Assembly: GCA_016183425.1 (NCBI GenBank) | Contig: JACPEP010000015.1 | Location: 62,001 to 126,000, forward strand | Source of the DNA: Chloroflexota bacterium | GTDB lineage: Bacteria > Chloroflexota > Dehalococcoidia > JACPEP01 | Length of the DNA stretch: 64,000 nucleotides | Direction of reading: 5' to 3' | In this document: piece after piece, positions 7,866 through 16,967 of the stretch | Layout: every line of letters begins with the position of its first letter | Numbering within the stretch: position 1 is the first letter of the stretch | Notes under the pieces: model-generated | Seen by the model: only the letters and a program-made list of their open reading frames with translations | Told to the model about the DNA's origin: nothing | Databases searched by the model: none | Made by a program: the position numbers and the translations under genes

Positions 7866-8926
7866 AGCACCCCCACCCGACTGTAGTCGCCCAGGACAAA
7901 TGTGTACGCTCGGGGCTTCATAGGTGAGCGAGCGATCTCCACGTGGCGACCGATGAGGCTGTTCTCGATGCGGTGCTCCATATCCTCGATGCGGCAGTGC
8001 TCCAGGATCACACTGTGCTCGATCTCGCTGTTGACTACCTGACAGTGATGGTATATGGAAGAGAAGGGGCCCACGTAGCTGTTGACAATCCTTGTTTCCT
8101 GGCCGATGGCCGCCGGCCCCCTAATGACGCTCTTTTCTATCTCCGCCCCCTCCTCCACCACCACGTTCCCCACCAGGGTGGAGTGCTCGTCCACCCGGCC
8201 CTTTACCTCACCCTTGATGGTCTCCAGCACCAGGCGATTGGCCTCCAAGATGTCCTCCATCTTGCCGGTATCTATCCACCATCCGTTGAGAAGATGGTGT
8301 CCCACCTCCAAACCATGATCGATGAAGTACTGGATGGTCTCCGTTATCTCCAGCTCTCCCCGGGGAGATGGCTTGAGGCTCTTCACTGCCTCGAAGACGT
8401 GGTGGTCAAACATGTATATGCCCACCACCGCCAGATCGCTCACGGGCTCCTTGGGCTTCTCCACCAGACGAACCACCCGCCCATCCACCAGCTCGGCGAC
8501 GCCCAGCTCCTGGGGATTCTTGACCTGGGTGAGGACGATGAGGGAGTTCATGCCGCCGCGGCGGAACTCCTTCACCTGGGGGACGATGCCATCTCGAATG
8601 AAGTTGTCCCCCAAAAACAGGACGAAGGGGTCTCGGTCAAGGAAGGGTTCGGCGATAAGCACGCCGTGGGCGATGCCCCGAGGCTCCGGCTGGGGGATAT
8701 AGGTGACTTTAGCTCCAAAGCGGCTGCCATCCCCCACCGCCGCCTTTATCTCCTCGGCGGTCTCCCCCACCACGATACCGATATCTCGAATGCCTGCCTC
8801 CACCAGATCCTCCAGAGCGTAGAAGAGGACGGGCTTGTTGGCCAGAGGAACCAACTGCTTGGCCCCGGTATAGGTGAAGGGCCGCAGCCGAGTGCCTTTG
8901 CCCCCGCTAAGGATGAGCCCTTTCAT
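7862..8926 (-). CDS. rmlA: glucose-1-phosphate thymidylyltransferase, long form
   Basis: The enzyme joins glucose-1-phosphate and dTTP to dTDP-glucose, supplying RmlB. The N terminus MKGLILSGGKGTRLRPFTY is the nucleotide-binding signature of sugar nucleotidyltransferases. FLGDNFIRDGI carries the metal-binding Asp, and WWIDTGKMEDILEANRLVL is the late catalytic region. A C-terminal repeat region of hexapeptide type (roughly residues 240-340) makes it the long RmlA type of archaea and Gram-positives rather than the 290-residue enterobacterial form. ATG 8926 is chosen for the canonical N terminus; an ATG seven codons upstream is also in frame. Confidence 0.9.
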   Translation of the reverse strand: MKGLILSGGKGTRLRPFTYTGAKQLVPLANKPVLFYALEDLVEAGIRDIGIVVGETAEEIKAAVGDGSRFGAKVTYIPQPEPRGIAHGVLIAEPFLDRDPFVLFLGDNFIRDGIVPQVKEFRRGGMNSLIVLTQVKNPQELGVAELVDGRVVRLVEKPKEPVSDLAVVGIYMFDHHVFEAVKSLKPSPRGELEITETIQYFIDHGLEVGHHLLNGWWIDTGKMEDILEANRLVLETIKGEVKGRVDEHSTLVGNVVVEEGAEIEKSVIRGPAAIGQETRIVNSYVGPFSSIYHHCQVVNSEIEHSVILEHCRIEDMEHRIENSLIGRHVEIARSPMKPRAYTFVLGDYSRVGVL

Positions 8927-8990
8927 CTTAAACGTCTCTTTCTCCATTTTTCTCGTGCCCTTCAGGGCAGAGCTATATCCATGCCGCCAG

Positions 8991-9010
8991 CCCCGCCCTA
9001 AAGGGCGGGG
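8991..9010. repeat. perfect GC-rich hairpin
   Basis: CCCCGCCC-TAAA-GGGCGGGG, an 8-bp stem with a four-base loop, next to a smaller hairpin at 8957-8970 (TGCCC-TTCA-GGGCA). No T-run follows on either strand. Such paired hairpins resemble subterminal hairpins of IS200/IS605-type elements, but no transposase is nearby, so it may be a relic or a plain RNA stem between the CpsB-like gene and rmlA. Confidence 0.5.
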
Positions 9011-9071
9011 ACTTCGTCTATCCCCAAAATTCCCTGCGGCCTTTTCAATGTGTCTTCCCCTTTGGACGCAT

Positions 9072-9848
9072 CTAGCGCCTCCAGAAAGCCCACGTGCGGC
9101 GGGGCTCCGCCGCCAAGGGCGGCTCTACGGCCACCGCCTTTCCCTCCACGATGGCCTGGGGCACCGCAGTGACCATGGCCCTGGCCGCCGCCTCCCCCAC
9201 TATCCGGGCCGCCTCCCTCACCCCTTCCGAAAGGACGGGGGAGCGGGAGCCCTGGGGGGAATGGGCATCGGAGGCGATGATATGCACCAGGCGGCGGCGC
9301 AGCATGGTCTCCGCCGCCTGCCGGGGGAGGGAACCAAAGGCGGCCGTCAGGCTGGCCGCCGTGACCTGGGCCAGCATCCCCCGCTCCACGAGGCGAAGAA
9401 GAAGGTCGGGATTCTTCTGCAACACGTCGTTCCGCTCCGGATGGGCGATGATAGGAGTAAAACCCTTTATCTGAAGCTGGAAGAGAACCTCCTCCGTATA
9501 AGGGGGCAGAGAGAAGAGGGGAAACTCCACCAGAATATAGGACGTGCCATCCAGGGGTAAGGCGCCTCCTTCTACCATCTTCTGGGGAAGCTCGGGGGTC
9601 AGGTAGTTCTCGACGCCGGGGACGAGGCGCAGAGGGATGTGTCGGCGGGCCATCTCTTCTTCCAGGGCGTTTACCCTGGAGAGGGCCTCGGCCTGGCTCC
9701 ATCCCGGGGCTAGCTCGGCGCCATGGGGGGTGGCCACCATCACCTCTATGCCATCCTCCACCGCCACCTGAGCCATGGCTATGGCATCTTCTGGCGTTTG
9801 GGCACCGTCGTCCAAACCGGGCAGGATGTGGCTGTGAATGTCGATCAT
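9072..9848 (-). CDS. CpsB/YwqE-like PHP-domain tyrosine phosphatase
   Basis: The 258-residue protein starts MIDIHSHILPGLDDGAQTPED, the first metal-binding motif of PHP-type protein tyrosine phosphatases that control capsule and exopolysaccharide kinases. Further metal ligands appear in VATPHGAEL, VPGVENYL, IIAHPERND and IASDAHSPQ. All are intact. The frame continues upstream antisense to the crotonase, but the true start is ATG 9846-9848 because the PHP motif begins there. Neighbouring rmlA and rmlB fit a role in surface polysaccharide regulation; no cognate tyrosine kinase is visible in the window. Confidence 0.88.
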   Translation of the reverse strand: MIDIHSHILPGLDDGAQTPEDAIAMAQVAVEDGIEVMVATPHGAELAPGWSQAEALSRVNALEEEMARRHIPLRLVPGVENYLTPELPQKMVEGGALPLDGTSYILVEFPLFSLPPYTEEVLFQLQIKGFTPIIAHPERNDVLQKNPDLLLRLVERGMLAQVTAASLTAAFGSLPRQAAETMLRRRLVHIIASDAHSPQGSRSPVLSEGVREAARIVGEAAARAMVTAVPQAIVEGKAVAVEPPLAAEPRRTWAFWRR

Positions 9849-9865
9849 TGGATTACATCGGGCCC

Positions 9866-10621
9866 CTAGAAGCGGGCCTTCCTCTTCTCGGCGTAGGCGA
9901 TGGTGCCCTCCCGGGCATGGGCGCTTTTGGCCGCCTCCGCCTCCAAGGGGCCCACGGACTCCAAAGCCTCGCGGTAGCTCAGGTCCATGGACTTGAGCAA
10001 CCGCTCTTTTATGGCCCTTACTGCCAGGGGTGAGTTCTCCAGAATGCGCTGGGCGATCTCCGTGGCTCGGGGCAGAAGCTGGTCTGGGGGCACTATCTCT
10101 TGCACCAGGCCCATGCGGAGAGCAACCTGGGCGTCGATGCGCTGGGCGGTAATCCCCATCAACATGGCCAAGCCCAGACTGGTCTTTCGGGCCAACTGTA
10201 CCAGCAACGTCCCGCCCACCGTCCCTCGGGCGGCGAAGGGCATGGAGAAAATGGCCTCCGGAACACAGATGGCGATGTCGCACCCCAGCACCAGCCCCAC
10301 CCCGGAGCCCACCGCGGCTCCGTTCACGGCGCAGAGTTTTGGCTTGGTCACCTGGGGCCCCTGAATCTCCAGGCCAAAGCCCACCGACCGCCGCTCGTGG
10401 CCCGACTGCATAGAACGGGCCACCTCCCGCATATCCACCCCGGAGCAGAAGGCACGCCCGTTGCCGGTAAGGATGGCCACCCCGGCCCCTTGGTCTTCTT
10501 CAAAGGTGCGCCAGGCCGCCTCCAACTCCTGGGCCATCTCCCCGTTGAGGGCGTTGAGGGCCTGGGGACGATCCAGGGTTATGTAGGCGACGCCATTTTC
10601 ACAGCCGTAGCGTACTATCAC
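9866..10621 (-). CDS. enoyl-CoA hydratase/isomerase (crotonase) family protein
   Basis: The 251-residue protein has the crotonase fold signatures: YITLDRPQALNALNGEM, GNGRAFCSGVDMREVA (first oxyanion-hole strand) and AVNGAAVGSGVGLVLGCDIAI (second). The two glutamates that hydrate the double bond in classical enoyl-CoA hydratase are not evident: the segment that normally carries the first reads FSMPFAARGTVGG, and the second position falls in LAMLMGITAQRID. It may therefore be an isomerase, decarboxylase or other crotonase rather than a hydratase. It lies between the HIT and CpsB-like genes in a minus-strand run with four acyl-CoA dehydrogenases. Confidence 0.85.
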   Translation of the reverse strand: MIVRYGCENGVAYITLDRPQALNALNGEMAQELEAAWRTFEEDQGAGVAILTGNGRAFCSGVDMREVARSMQSGHERRSVGFGLEIQGPQVTKPKLCAVNGAAVGSGVGLVLGCDIAICVPEAIFSMPFAARGTVGGTLLVQLARKTSLGLAMLMGITAQRIDAQVALRMGLVQEIVPPDQLLPRATEIAQRILENSPLAVRAIKERLLKSMDLSYREALESVGPLEAEAAKSAHAREGTIAYAEKRKARF

Positions 10622-10630
10622 TGCCGTCTT

Positions 10631-10990
10631 CTAGCCGATACCCCGCAATGGTCTCCCCCCGATGAGGTGGAGATGGAGATGAAACACGGCCTGTCCTCCG
10701 CCCCGCCCACAGTTTAACACTACTCGATAGCCCTTTTCATCCCCCGGTTCCCCCGTCAGGCCTGCCTCCCGGGCCATGTGTCTGGCCACTACCAGCAGGT
10801 GTCCCAAAAGAGGGGCATCCTCTGGAGAAACGTGGTTCAAAGTGGGGATATGGACTCGAGGGACGATAAGGAGGTGGGTGGGCGCCACCGGGTGGATGTC
10901 CCGAATAACCACAGACTTATCATCCTGGTAGAGAATATCGCTGGGGAGTTCCCCAGCGACGATACGGCAAAAGATACACTGTTGGGCCAC
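10631..10990 (-). CDS. HIT family (HINT-like) nucleotide-binding protein
   Basis: The 119-residue protein contains CIFCRIVAGELPS at the N terminus with a CxxC pair, HPVAPTHLLIVPR, and the histidine triad HLHLHLIGG near the C terminus. HIT proteins of this branch hydrolyse nucleoside phosphoramidates and acyl-AMP. The triad is intact and the length is normal. It sits 9 bases upstream of the crotonase gene on the same strand, so it probably shares the acyl-CoA operon transcript; cleaning up adenylylated side products is a possible reason, but that is only inference. Confidence 0.9.
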   Translation of the reverse strand: MAQQCIFCRIVAGELPSDILYQDDKSVVIRDIHPVAPTHLLIVPRVHIPTLNHVSPEDAPLLGHLLVVARHMAREAGLTGEPGDEKGYRVVLNCGRGGGQAVFHLHLHLIGGRPLRGIG

Positions 10991-11069
10991 GCCACGACTC
11001 CTTGTTCAGTAGAAAGCAGAGGCAGGGGACAGCCGCTGGCTCCCATCGCCGAAGAAGGCCCCGGGGTAT

Positions 11070-12200
11070 TTAAAGTCCCATGCTTTGGGCTATCATCTCC
11101 CTGTGATATTCGGCATCGCCGAAGGCCAGCTCCGCCGCCTTAGCCCGTCGGGTGAAAAGCTGGAGGTCGTGATCCTTGGTAAAGCCGATGCCGCCATGAA
11201 GCTGATGAGCCTGGGCGCACACCCGCCGACAGGCGTCGCTGGTCCACGCCTTGGCCACCGCCACATCGACGGCTGCCGGCAGCCCCTGGCTTACGAGCCA
11301 GGCGGCGTAGTAAGTGATGTAGCGGGCGCCATCGGCGTCGGTGACCATGTCGGCGCACCTATTCTGGATAGTCTGAAAGCTACCAATGGGCCGACCGAAC
11401 TGCACCCTCTCCTTGGCGTACTCCACACTCATCTCCACTACCTTTTGGGCGTTGCCTACCATCTCAGCGCACTTGCCCACCGCCCCCCGTTCCAGCATCC
11501 ACTGAACCGTGGGCCACCCCCGGTCCACCTCTCCCAGTACCGTCTCTCGATCCACCCTGACCTTATCGAAAACCACCTCGCACTGGTTGTCACCAGCGAT
11601 AGTTTTGAGAGGGGTAATGGCGATTCCTGGAGACCGGGCGTCTACCAGAAAAAGGGTGACGCCTTCCTCTGCATTGGCACTTTCTTTGGTTCGGGCCGCC
11701 ACTAACAGGTAGTCGGCCACGGAGGCATCGGGTACGAAAAGCTTGGTGCCCTGGAGAAGGTAGCCGTGGCCCGGCTGGGTGGCCTTACAGGTGATGCCGG
11801 CGGCATCGAAGCGGGCGTTGTCCTCGGTAAGGGCAAAGGCCATAATTGTCTCGCCAGAGGCGATGCCTGGTAGATATGTTTTTTTCTGCTTCTGGCTGCC
11901 CGCCTCCAGAATAGCCAACCCACACAAGACGGTGGAGAAAAAGGGGCCCGGAAGAAGGGCCCGTCCCATCTCTTCCAGCAGGATGGCCAGGTCCAGGAAG
12001 CCCCCCTCGCTCCCCCCATACTCCTCCGGTATCGCCAGGCCCTGCCACCCCACCTCCGCCATCTTACGCCACAATTCGTGGGGGAGGCTCTCGTTCCTTT
12101 CCTCCATGGCTCGCACCAGTGCTTTGGGGCACTCCTTCTCCAGGAAGTCCCTGGCTATCTTTTGCAGCATCTGCTGTTCTTCGTTAAGACCTAAATCCAA
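11070..12200 (-). CDS. acyl-CoA dehydrogenase, beta-type paralogue 1
   Basis: The 376-residue flavoprotein belongs to the acyl-CoA dehydrogenase superfamily, which introduces the alpha-beta double bond in acyl-CoA and passes electrons to ETF. Visible features are the N-terminal helical domain starting MDLGLNEEQQMLQKIARDF, WQGLAIPEEYGGSEG, the FAD-loop region FALTEDNARFDAAGI and a C-terminal HQLHGGIGFTKDHDL segment. That last segment resembles the FadE subunits that pair with a second subunit as heterotetramers. It is similar to its neighbour at 12269-13405 and both differ from the two longer paralogues upstream. Substrate unknown. Confidence 0.88.
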   Translation of the reverse strand: MDLGLNEEQQMLQKIARDFLEKECPKALVRAMEERNESLPHELWRKMAEVGWQGLAIPEEYGGSEGGFLDLAILLEEMGRALLPGPFFSTVLCGLAILEAGSQKQKKTYLPGIASGETIMAFALTEDNARFDAAGITCKATQPGHGYLLQGTKLFVPDASVADYLLVAARTKESANAEEGVTLFLVDARSPGIAITPLKTIAGDNQCEVVFDKVRVDRETVLGEVDRGWPTVQWMLERGAVGKCAEMVGNAQKVVEMSVEYAKERVQFGRPIGSFQTIQNRCADMVTDADGARYITYYAAWLVSQGLPAAVDVAVAKAWTSDACRRVCAQAHQLHGGIGFTKDHDLQLFTRRAKAAELAFGDAEYHREMIAQSMGL

Positions 12201-12268
12201 CCCAAAGCGTTCCTTTCTTCTCCTTCAAACCCTGCTCCGTGCCGAAACCAGAGTCGCCAGGCTCCTGG

Positions 12269-13405
12269 CTACAGCTCCAATAGCTCGGCCAGACGCTGAC
12301 GATGATAGGATGGACTGCCCAGATAATGATAAAAGGTGCGGGCTTTCTTGGTATAAAGGTAAAGATGGTACTCTTTAGAGAGACCCGTGCCCGCATGAAC
12401 CTCGTGGGAGGAATTGCAGGCCTGATGGTAGGCCTCGCTAGTCACCGCTTTGGCCAAAGATACCGCCTTGCTCACCTCTGGCTTGCCGTTGTCTATCTTC
12501 CACAGCGCCTCGTAGGTGGTCCAGCGGGCGGCATCCAGGGCATTGACGATGTCTATCACGTGGTCCTGCACCCGCTGGAAATTGCCGATGGGCACGCCGA
12601 ACTGCACCCGGGTGCGGCAATACTCCAGCGTGCTCTCCCAAATCCGATGACAGCCACCTACCATGTAGGCACACAATACCACGGTGCCCTTCTCCAGCAC
12701 CGGTTGCAAAATGGCCCATCCCTTGCCCACCTCCCCCACCACGTTGGCCTCGGGCACCTCTACCTTATCGAAGCTCACCTCGCAAAACTTTTCTCCCGCG
12801 AATCCCGGCAATGAGTAGCAGTTTACCCCGGGAGACTGTTTGTCCACCAAAAAGAGGGTGATCCCATCCTCCGCATTCTGGCTCTGGCTGGTTCTGGCGA
12901 CGCACAGAATCTGGTCAGCGACCAAAGCATCGTGGACAAAGACTTTGGTGCCGTTGAGGATGAATCTGCTGTTTCGCGGTGTGGCCGACATGTGCACCGA
13001 TGCGGCATCCCAGCCATAACCCGCTTCGGTGAAGGCCAAAGCCAGGATACGTTCCCCCGCCGCCACGGCGGGCAGCAGTGTTTCCTTCTGCTTGTCCGTC
13101 CCCCCCTCCAAGATGGCCAGCCCGCAGAGCACCGAGGATGAGTGGAGGGGGCTGGGGACGATGGCCCGCCCCAGTTCCTCGCAAAGGACCCCCAGGGCAG
13201 TGAGGCTGGCGCCGCTGCCGCCGTACTTTTCGGGCAAAATCATCCCTGCCCACCCCATCTCCGCCATCTTCTGCCAGATCTGGGGTGAGAACCCGCTCTC
13301 GCTCTCATCCAGTCCCCGAACTATCTCAATGGGACACTCACGCTCGGCAAAGTCTCGAGCGGTATTCTTTACCAGTTGCTCCATCTCGTTTAGGGACAGA
13401 TCCAT
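12269..13405 (-). CDS. acyl-CoA dehydrogenase, beta-type paralogue 2
   Basis: A 378-residue paralogue of the preceding gene, starting MDLSLNEMEQLVKNTARDFAERECP with WAGMILPEKYGGSGASL, LAFTEAGYGWDAASV, TLFLVDKQSPGVNCY and a C-terminal EVHAGTGLSKEYHLYLYTKKA. The G-T-G-L-S/G-x-x-x-x-L pattern is shared with the beta-like FadE group. Spacing to the neighbours is 30-70 bases on the same strand. The tandem arrangement 2 long plus 2 short suggests two alpha2-beta2 pairs acting on bulky acyl-CoAs, but this is inference from known FadE pairs in actinobacteria. Confidence 0.88.
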   Translation of the reverse strand: MDLSLNEMEQLVKNTARDFAERECPIEIVRGLDESESGFSPQIWQKMAEMGWAGMILPEKYGGSGASLTALGVLCEELGRAIVPSPLHSSSVLCGLAILEGGTDKQKETLLPAVAAGERILALAFTEAGYGWDAASVHMSATPRNSRFILNGTKVFVHDALVADQILCVARTSQSQNAEDGITLFLVDKQSPGVNCYSLPGFAGEKFCEVSFDKVEVPEANVVGEVGKGWAILQPVLEKGTVVLCAYMVGGCHRIWESTLEYCRTRVQFGVPIGNFQRVQDHVIDIVNALDAARWTTYEALWKIDNGKPEVSKAVSLAKAVTSEAYHQACNSSHEVHAGTGLSKEYHLYLYTKKARTFYHYLGSPSYHRQRLAELLEL

Positions 13406-13436
13406 AGAAACCTCCGTTCTAGGCTTTCATTCACCC

Positions 13437-14636
13437 CTATACCATAGCCGCCGCTGTTTCCCGGGTGCGGCTTACCCCCATGCGACGGGCAATGATAACC
13501 TTTTGAATCTCGGGAGTTCCGCCCTGATGCTGGCAGGCCGCGAACCGCTGGTAATACTCCAGATTCCCCTTCAAGGGTGCCCACTTGGGGTCATCTACCA
13601 GGGCCGTGGGCCCCAAAACCTCCAGAAGGATGGTCGCCAGGTTCACAAAGTACTTCTTTCCGTGAAGGGCGTTCTGGGAGCCCTCGTAGCCCACCAGGCG
13701 GGTTTTGGTGGCGCGCATCCAGTATCCCCGCAGTCCGAAAAGGCGCCCAATCTCCGATTGGATGTAAAGATCCACCAGGCGCTCTTTGATGTGGGAGTCT
13801 CGGCTCAAGGGTTTACCGCTACGCTTGGCCTCTTTGTAGTAAGCCAGGAGGTCGTCCACCACCTGGTCCCGGGCCACCACCCGGCCGCCGCCGCCGTGCT
13901 CCACCTCCAGGGTAGACTGGGCAACACGCCAGCCGTCCGTTTTGCCGCCGATAAGCTGGTCCGGGGAGACGCGCACGTTGTCATAAAAAATGGTGTTTCG
14001 CCCTCCACCGGCGATAAGCTTCAGAGGCTGAATGGTGACCCCGGGGGACTTGGCAGGGATGATGAAGGCACCGATGTTGCGGTGTCGGGGCGCCTCCGGA
14101 TCGGTCACTGCCAGGGTATAGATGTAATCCGGTGGGAACGGTGAGCCGATGAAGATCTTCTGTCCGTTGATCACATATTCACTGCCGTTCCACTCGGCTC
14201 TGGTTTTAAGAGAGGCCAAATCGGAGCCTGCTTCAGGTTCCGTAAAGCACTGCCAGGTGGTGATCTCGCCCTTAAGTATGGGGGGCAAGAAGCGCTTCTT
14301 CTGCTCCTCGGTGCCCCAAACCATTATGGCCGGTGCCCCCAGGGACAGACCCAGGTCACCGGTGGAGGCCACGTCCCACTGTGACAGCTCCTCATCGATG
14401 ACGATGGTCTCCGCCAGACTCAGGCCGCCTCCTCCGTACTCCTTGGGCCAGTTGGGTGCCAGCCAACCCTTGGTTCCCAGCTTGCGCCGAAAATCCGCCG
14501 CCCCCTGGCGGGCCGCCATACTTTGCTTGGCCCCATCGCTGGACAGATCAAAACGGGGCACATTGGCTTCTAGCCAGGTCCATACTTCCTTGCGGAACTC
14601 TTCCTGCCCTTCAGAGTAATGAAGTTCAAAATCCAC
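13437..14636 (-). CDS. acyl-CoA dehydrogenase, alpha-type paralogue 1
   Basis: The 399-residue protein starts MDFELHYSEGQEEFRKEVWTWLEANVP and carries GWLAPNWPKEYGGGGLSLAET, CFTEPEAGSDLASLKTRA (FAD/substrate-binding strand with the conserved SDLAS), SPGVTIQPLKLIAG, and the C-terminal HQGGTPEIQKVIIARRMG. The last segment is the flavin-adenine contact region usually written GGTxEIQ. The usual catalytic Glu of short-chain enzymes just before GGT is not present, as in several long-chain and heteromeric relatives. It lies 54 bases downstream of the next paralogue and shares its promoter. Confidence 0.9.
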   Translation of the reverse strand: MDFELHYSEGQEEFRKEVWTWLEANVPRFDLSSDGAKQSMAARQGAADFRRKLGTKGWLAPNWPKEYGGGGLSLAETIVIDEELSQWDVASTGDLGLSLGAPAIMVWGTEEQKKRFLPPILKGEITTWQCFTEPEAGSDLASLKTRAEWNGSEYVINGQKIFIGSPFPPDYIYTLAVTDPEAPRHRNIGAFIIPAKSPGVTIQPLKLIAGGGRNTIFYDNVRVSPDQLIGGKTDGWRVAQSTLEVEHGGGGRVVARDQVVDDLLAYYKEAKRSGKPLSRDSHIKERLVDLYIQSEIGRLFGLRGYWMRATKTRLVGYEGSQNALHGKKYFVNLATILLEVLGPTALVDDPKWAPLKGNLEYYQRFAACQHQGGTPEIQKVIIARRMGVSRTRETAAAMV

Positions 14637-14690
14637 AGCCTTCCTCCTTTTCCGTAAGCCCCCTGAGGGACCTAATCCTCTCTGAGCACA

Positions 14691-15875
14691 TTACCCACTC
14701 CGAGGCAGCCCTAACCCGCGCAGGGCGATGATGTTGCGCTGTATGTCCGCCGTGCCTCCCCGAATGGTGTAACAGTAGGAGAAAAGAAACTCCTTTTCCA
14801 CTCTCCCATCCAAGGGGGCGTACTTGGAGCCCGGCACTAGCTGACCGTAGAGCCCCAGGAGATCCATGGCCGCCCGGGCCACCTTCTGCTGAAGTTGGGT
14901 GGAAAAGAGGCGTATCTGGGAGGCCTGATAGTTGGGCACCTGTCCCTGGCTCTGCATCCAGGCCACCCGATAGGCCAGCCAGCGAGCCACTTGTAACTCG
15001 ATGTGTAGATCCGCCAGGCAATTCCGCACCCGGGCCTCTTGGAGAAGGGGCTTCCCATTGTGCCTCACGTCTCGCGCCAGGGCGATGAACTGCTCTAGGT
15101 TGCGGCGGGCATTGACCACCCCGCCAATACCGGAACGCTCGAAGTCCAGGGTGGTGGCCATTTGGTACCATCCCCGGTTCTTCACTCCCACCAGGTTATC
15201 TGCGGGCACCCGAACATCGTCGAAAAAGACCTCGTTGAAAGTATGGCCATCGGCCATGTTCACCAGGGGCCGGATGGAGATGCCGGGGCTCTTCATATCC
15301 ACGATTAAGGTGCTGATGCCTCTATGTTTGGGCGCCTCCGAGTCGGTGCGGGCCCCCAGCCAGCAGTAGTCGGCGCGGTGGGCGCCGGAGGTCCATATCT
15401 TCTGGCCATTGACCAGGTAATAGTCCCCCATTTCCACGGCTCGGGTTTGGAGAGAGGCCAGGTCGGAACCGGCATTGGGTTCCGAAAACCCCTGACAGAA
15501 GACTATCTCATCCCGAGAGATCGCCCCCAGATATTTTTTCTTTTGCTCCTCGTTGCCGTAGATGAAGATGGAGGGGCCGACCACAGAGACCCCCAGGTGG
15601 CTCCGCCCCAGGGGGGCTTGCCGCTCAGAGCACTCCTCGGTGAAGATAGTCTGCTCTATGGGGGAACGTCCCTGCCCACCGTACTCGGTGGGCCAGGCCA
15701 TGGTCAACCACCCTCTCTGGGCCAGTTTCTTGGTGAACTGTCGGCTGAAGTCCCACCCGGCTTCCGTCTCCCGTCCCTCTAGCTCCCCCTCCCAGTGGGG
15801 GGGCAACTCTCGGGCTAAGAACTCCCTCACCTCCTGGCGGAAGGCCTCTTGCTCCGGCGTAAACTGGAAATCCAT
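14691..15875 (-). CDS. acyl-CoA dehydrogenase, alpha-type paralogue 2
   Basis: The first gene of the run: 394 residues starting MDFQFTPEQEAFRQEVREFLARELPPHW. It shows MAWPTEYGGQGRSPIEQ, CQGFSEPNAGSDLASLQTRAV, the gap before GQKIWTSGAHRADYCWLGART, and the C-terminal TIRGGTADIQRNIIALRGLGLPR with the GGTxxIQRN motif. The enzyme should oxidise an acyl-CoA using FAD and ETF. ETF genes are not in the window. The promoter 15958-15985 gives a 5' leader of about 75 bases. Confidence 0.9.
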   Translation of the reverse strand: MDFQFTPEQEAFRQEVREFLARELPPHWEGELEGRETEAGWDFSRQFTKKLAQRGWLTMAWPTEYGGQGRSPIEQTIFTEECSERQAPLGRSHLGVSVVGPSIFIYGNEEQKKKYLGAISRDEIVFCQGFSEPNAGSDLASLQTRAVEMGDYYLVNGQKIWTSGAHRADYCWLGARTDSEAPKHRGISTLIVDMKSPGISIRPLVNMADGHTFNEVFFDDVRVPADNLVGVKNRGWYQMATTLDFERSGIGGVVNARRNLEQFIALARDVRHNGKPLLQEARVRNCLADLHIELQVARWLAYRVAWMQSQGQVPNYQASQIRLFSTQLQQKVARAAMDLLGLYGQLVPGSKYAPLDGRVEKEFLFSYCYTIRGGTADIQRNIIALRGLGLPRSG

Positions 15876-15957
15876 TCCTTCTTCCTTATCCCAAAATAGC
15901 TATTTTACCCCGCCCATTCCCGAATGTGAAGAACATCCCAGGCGGCCCATAAAGGGT

Positions 15958-15985
15958 ATTATACCTTCCCTGTGGGAAAGGTCAA
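15958..15985 (-). promoter_or_regulatory. promoter of the acyl-CoA dehydrogenase run, with a palindrome in the spacer
   Basis: On the minus strand TTGACC (15980-15985), a 16-base spacer and TATAAT (15958-15963). The spacer itself is an imperfect palindrome, CCTTCCCTGTGGGAAAGG on the plus strand (15964-15981). That is the classic place for a repressor operator, so acyl-CoA-responsive repression is plausible. Confidence 0.65.
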
Positions 15986-16060
15986 TAGCATCGTCGGAAA
16001 CGTTTGTCATCCATTCAAAGTAGTCTTTCCTCGCCTGTTTCTTGGTCCCCTCTAGCTGTC

Positions 16061-16960
16061 TCAAACCCGCACCACCAACCTGATGATGGCGACCCAGATA
16101 ACGGTTTGCACCAGAAGGGAAGCCCCCAGACAGAGGTACATCCCCAGCCGCTCTTTGGCGTACAGGTAGAGGCCAAAGAAGAGGTTGGCCGACCAAGCCG
16201 CCAGGGCCATGGAGGGTAGCCACAGCACCTCCACCTTGGGCCCCACCCGATCCACCTGCCCGAAGGGGGTAAAGTGAAGGGGCAGCAGTTGGGGAAGGGA
16301 GGGATAGACATAGCTTACGTAGCCGAAAAGAGCGATATTGAAGATGAGGGCAAGCATCACCATGGCCAGGGCGCCGGGCTGTCTCCCCAGGGAAAAGGGC
16401 AGGTAGGTTCGGCCGGTAGCTACCTGGGCCACCTCCTTGGTAGCACCCAACCCCTGGCGTAGCCGTATATTTCTTACCAACCGCGCCGGCTCTTTGACGG
16501 ATATGACATAGGCCATGTCCGCCGTGGTCAGGCACAGCAACTCCTTGGGGCGGCGACTGGTGGCATAGAAAACGGCCTTTCCCACTCCGACCACCTGTCC
16601 CCTTCCCACGTGATAGCCGAACCAGTTCACTCCTCTAAACCTCATCCTTCCCCGAAGCTGGCTGCCGGTAACGAAAGCCACTACCTTGCTCAGAGGGACC
16701 ACCTGCTCCATGCCAATCCAGCGGATGGTGAGAGCATTACGATCCACGCGGTAGCGAAGACTCCAACAGCCATAGGTCCAGTAAGCGAAGAGGGGCAGCA
16801 AGAAGAGCAAACACACTACAACAAGGGCCAGAGAAAAAGAGTAGAGAGATAGGGGCACTCCGTTGAGACGGAGCAAGAGGGAACCGGTCAGGAGGAGTAT
16901 CCCCAGGACGATCCCCACTCCCGTCAGTACACCTAGAAGACGAGGGGGGCGAAGCTCCAT
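16061..16960 (-). CDS. membrane protein with bacterial PH-like domain
   Basis: A 299-residue integral membrane protein. Two transmembrane segments lie in residues 8-30 and 41-62. A soluble middle, YRVDRNALTIRWIGMEQVVPLSKVVAF, has the strand pattern of bacterial PH domains. A C-terminal membrane half follows, with LPLHFTPFGQVDRVGP (as in DUF1648-type proteins) and three more helices. Function is unknown; such proteins are sometimes found in envelope stress or transport contexts. It ends seven bases before the ilvE stop codon region on the same strand, so it is likely co-transcribed downstream of ilvE. Confidence 0.7.
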   Translation of the reverse strand: MELRPPRLLGVLTGVGIVLGILLLTGSLLLRLNGVPLSLYSFSLALVVVCLLFLLPLFAYWTYGCWSLRYRVDRNALTIRWIGMEQVVPLSKVVAFVTGSQLRGRMRFRGVNWFGYHVGRGQVVGVGKAVFYATSRRPKELLCLTTADMAYVISVKEPARLVRNIRLRQGLGATKEVAQVATGRTYLPFSLGRQPGALAMVMLALIFNIALFGYVSYVYPSLPQLLPLHFTPFGQVDRVGPKVEVLWLPSMALAAWSANLFFGLYLYAKERLGMYLCLGASLLVQTVIWVAIIRLVVRV

Positions 16961-16967
16961 TTTTGTT

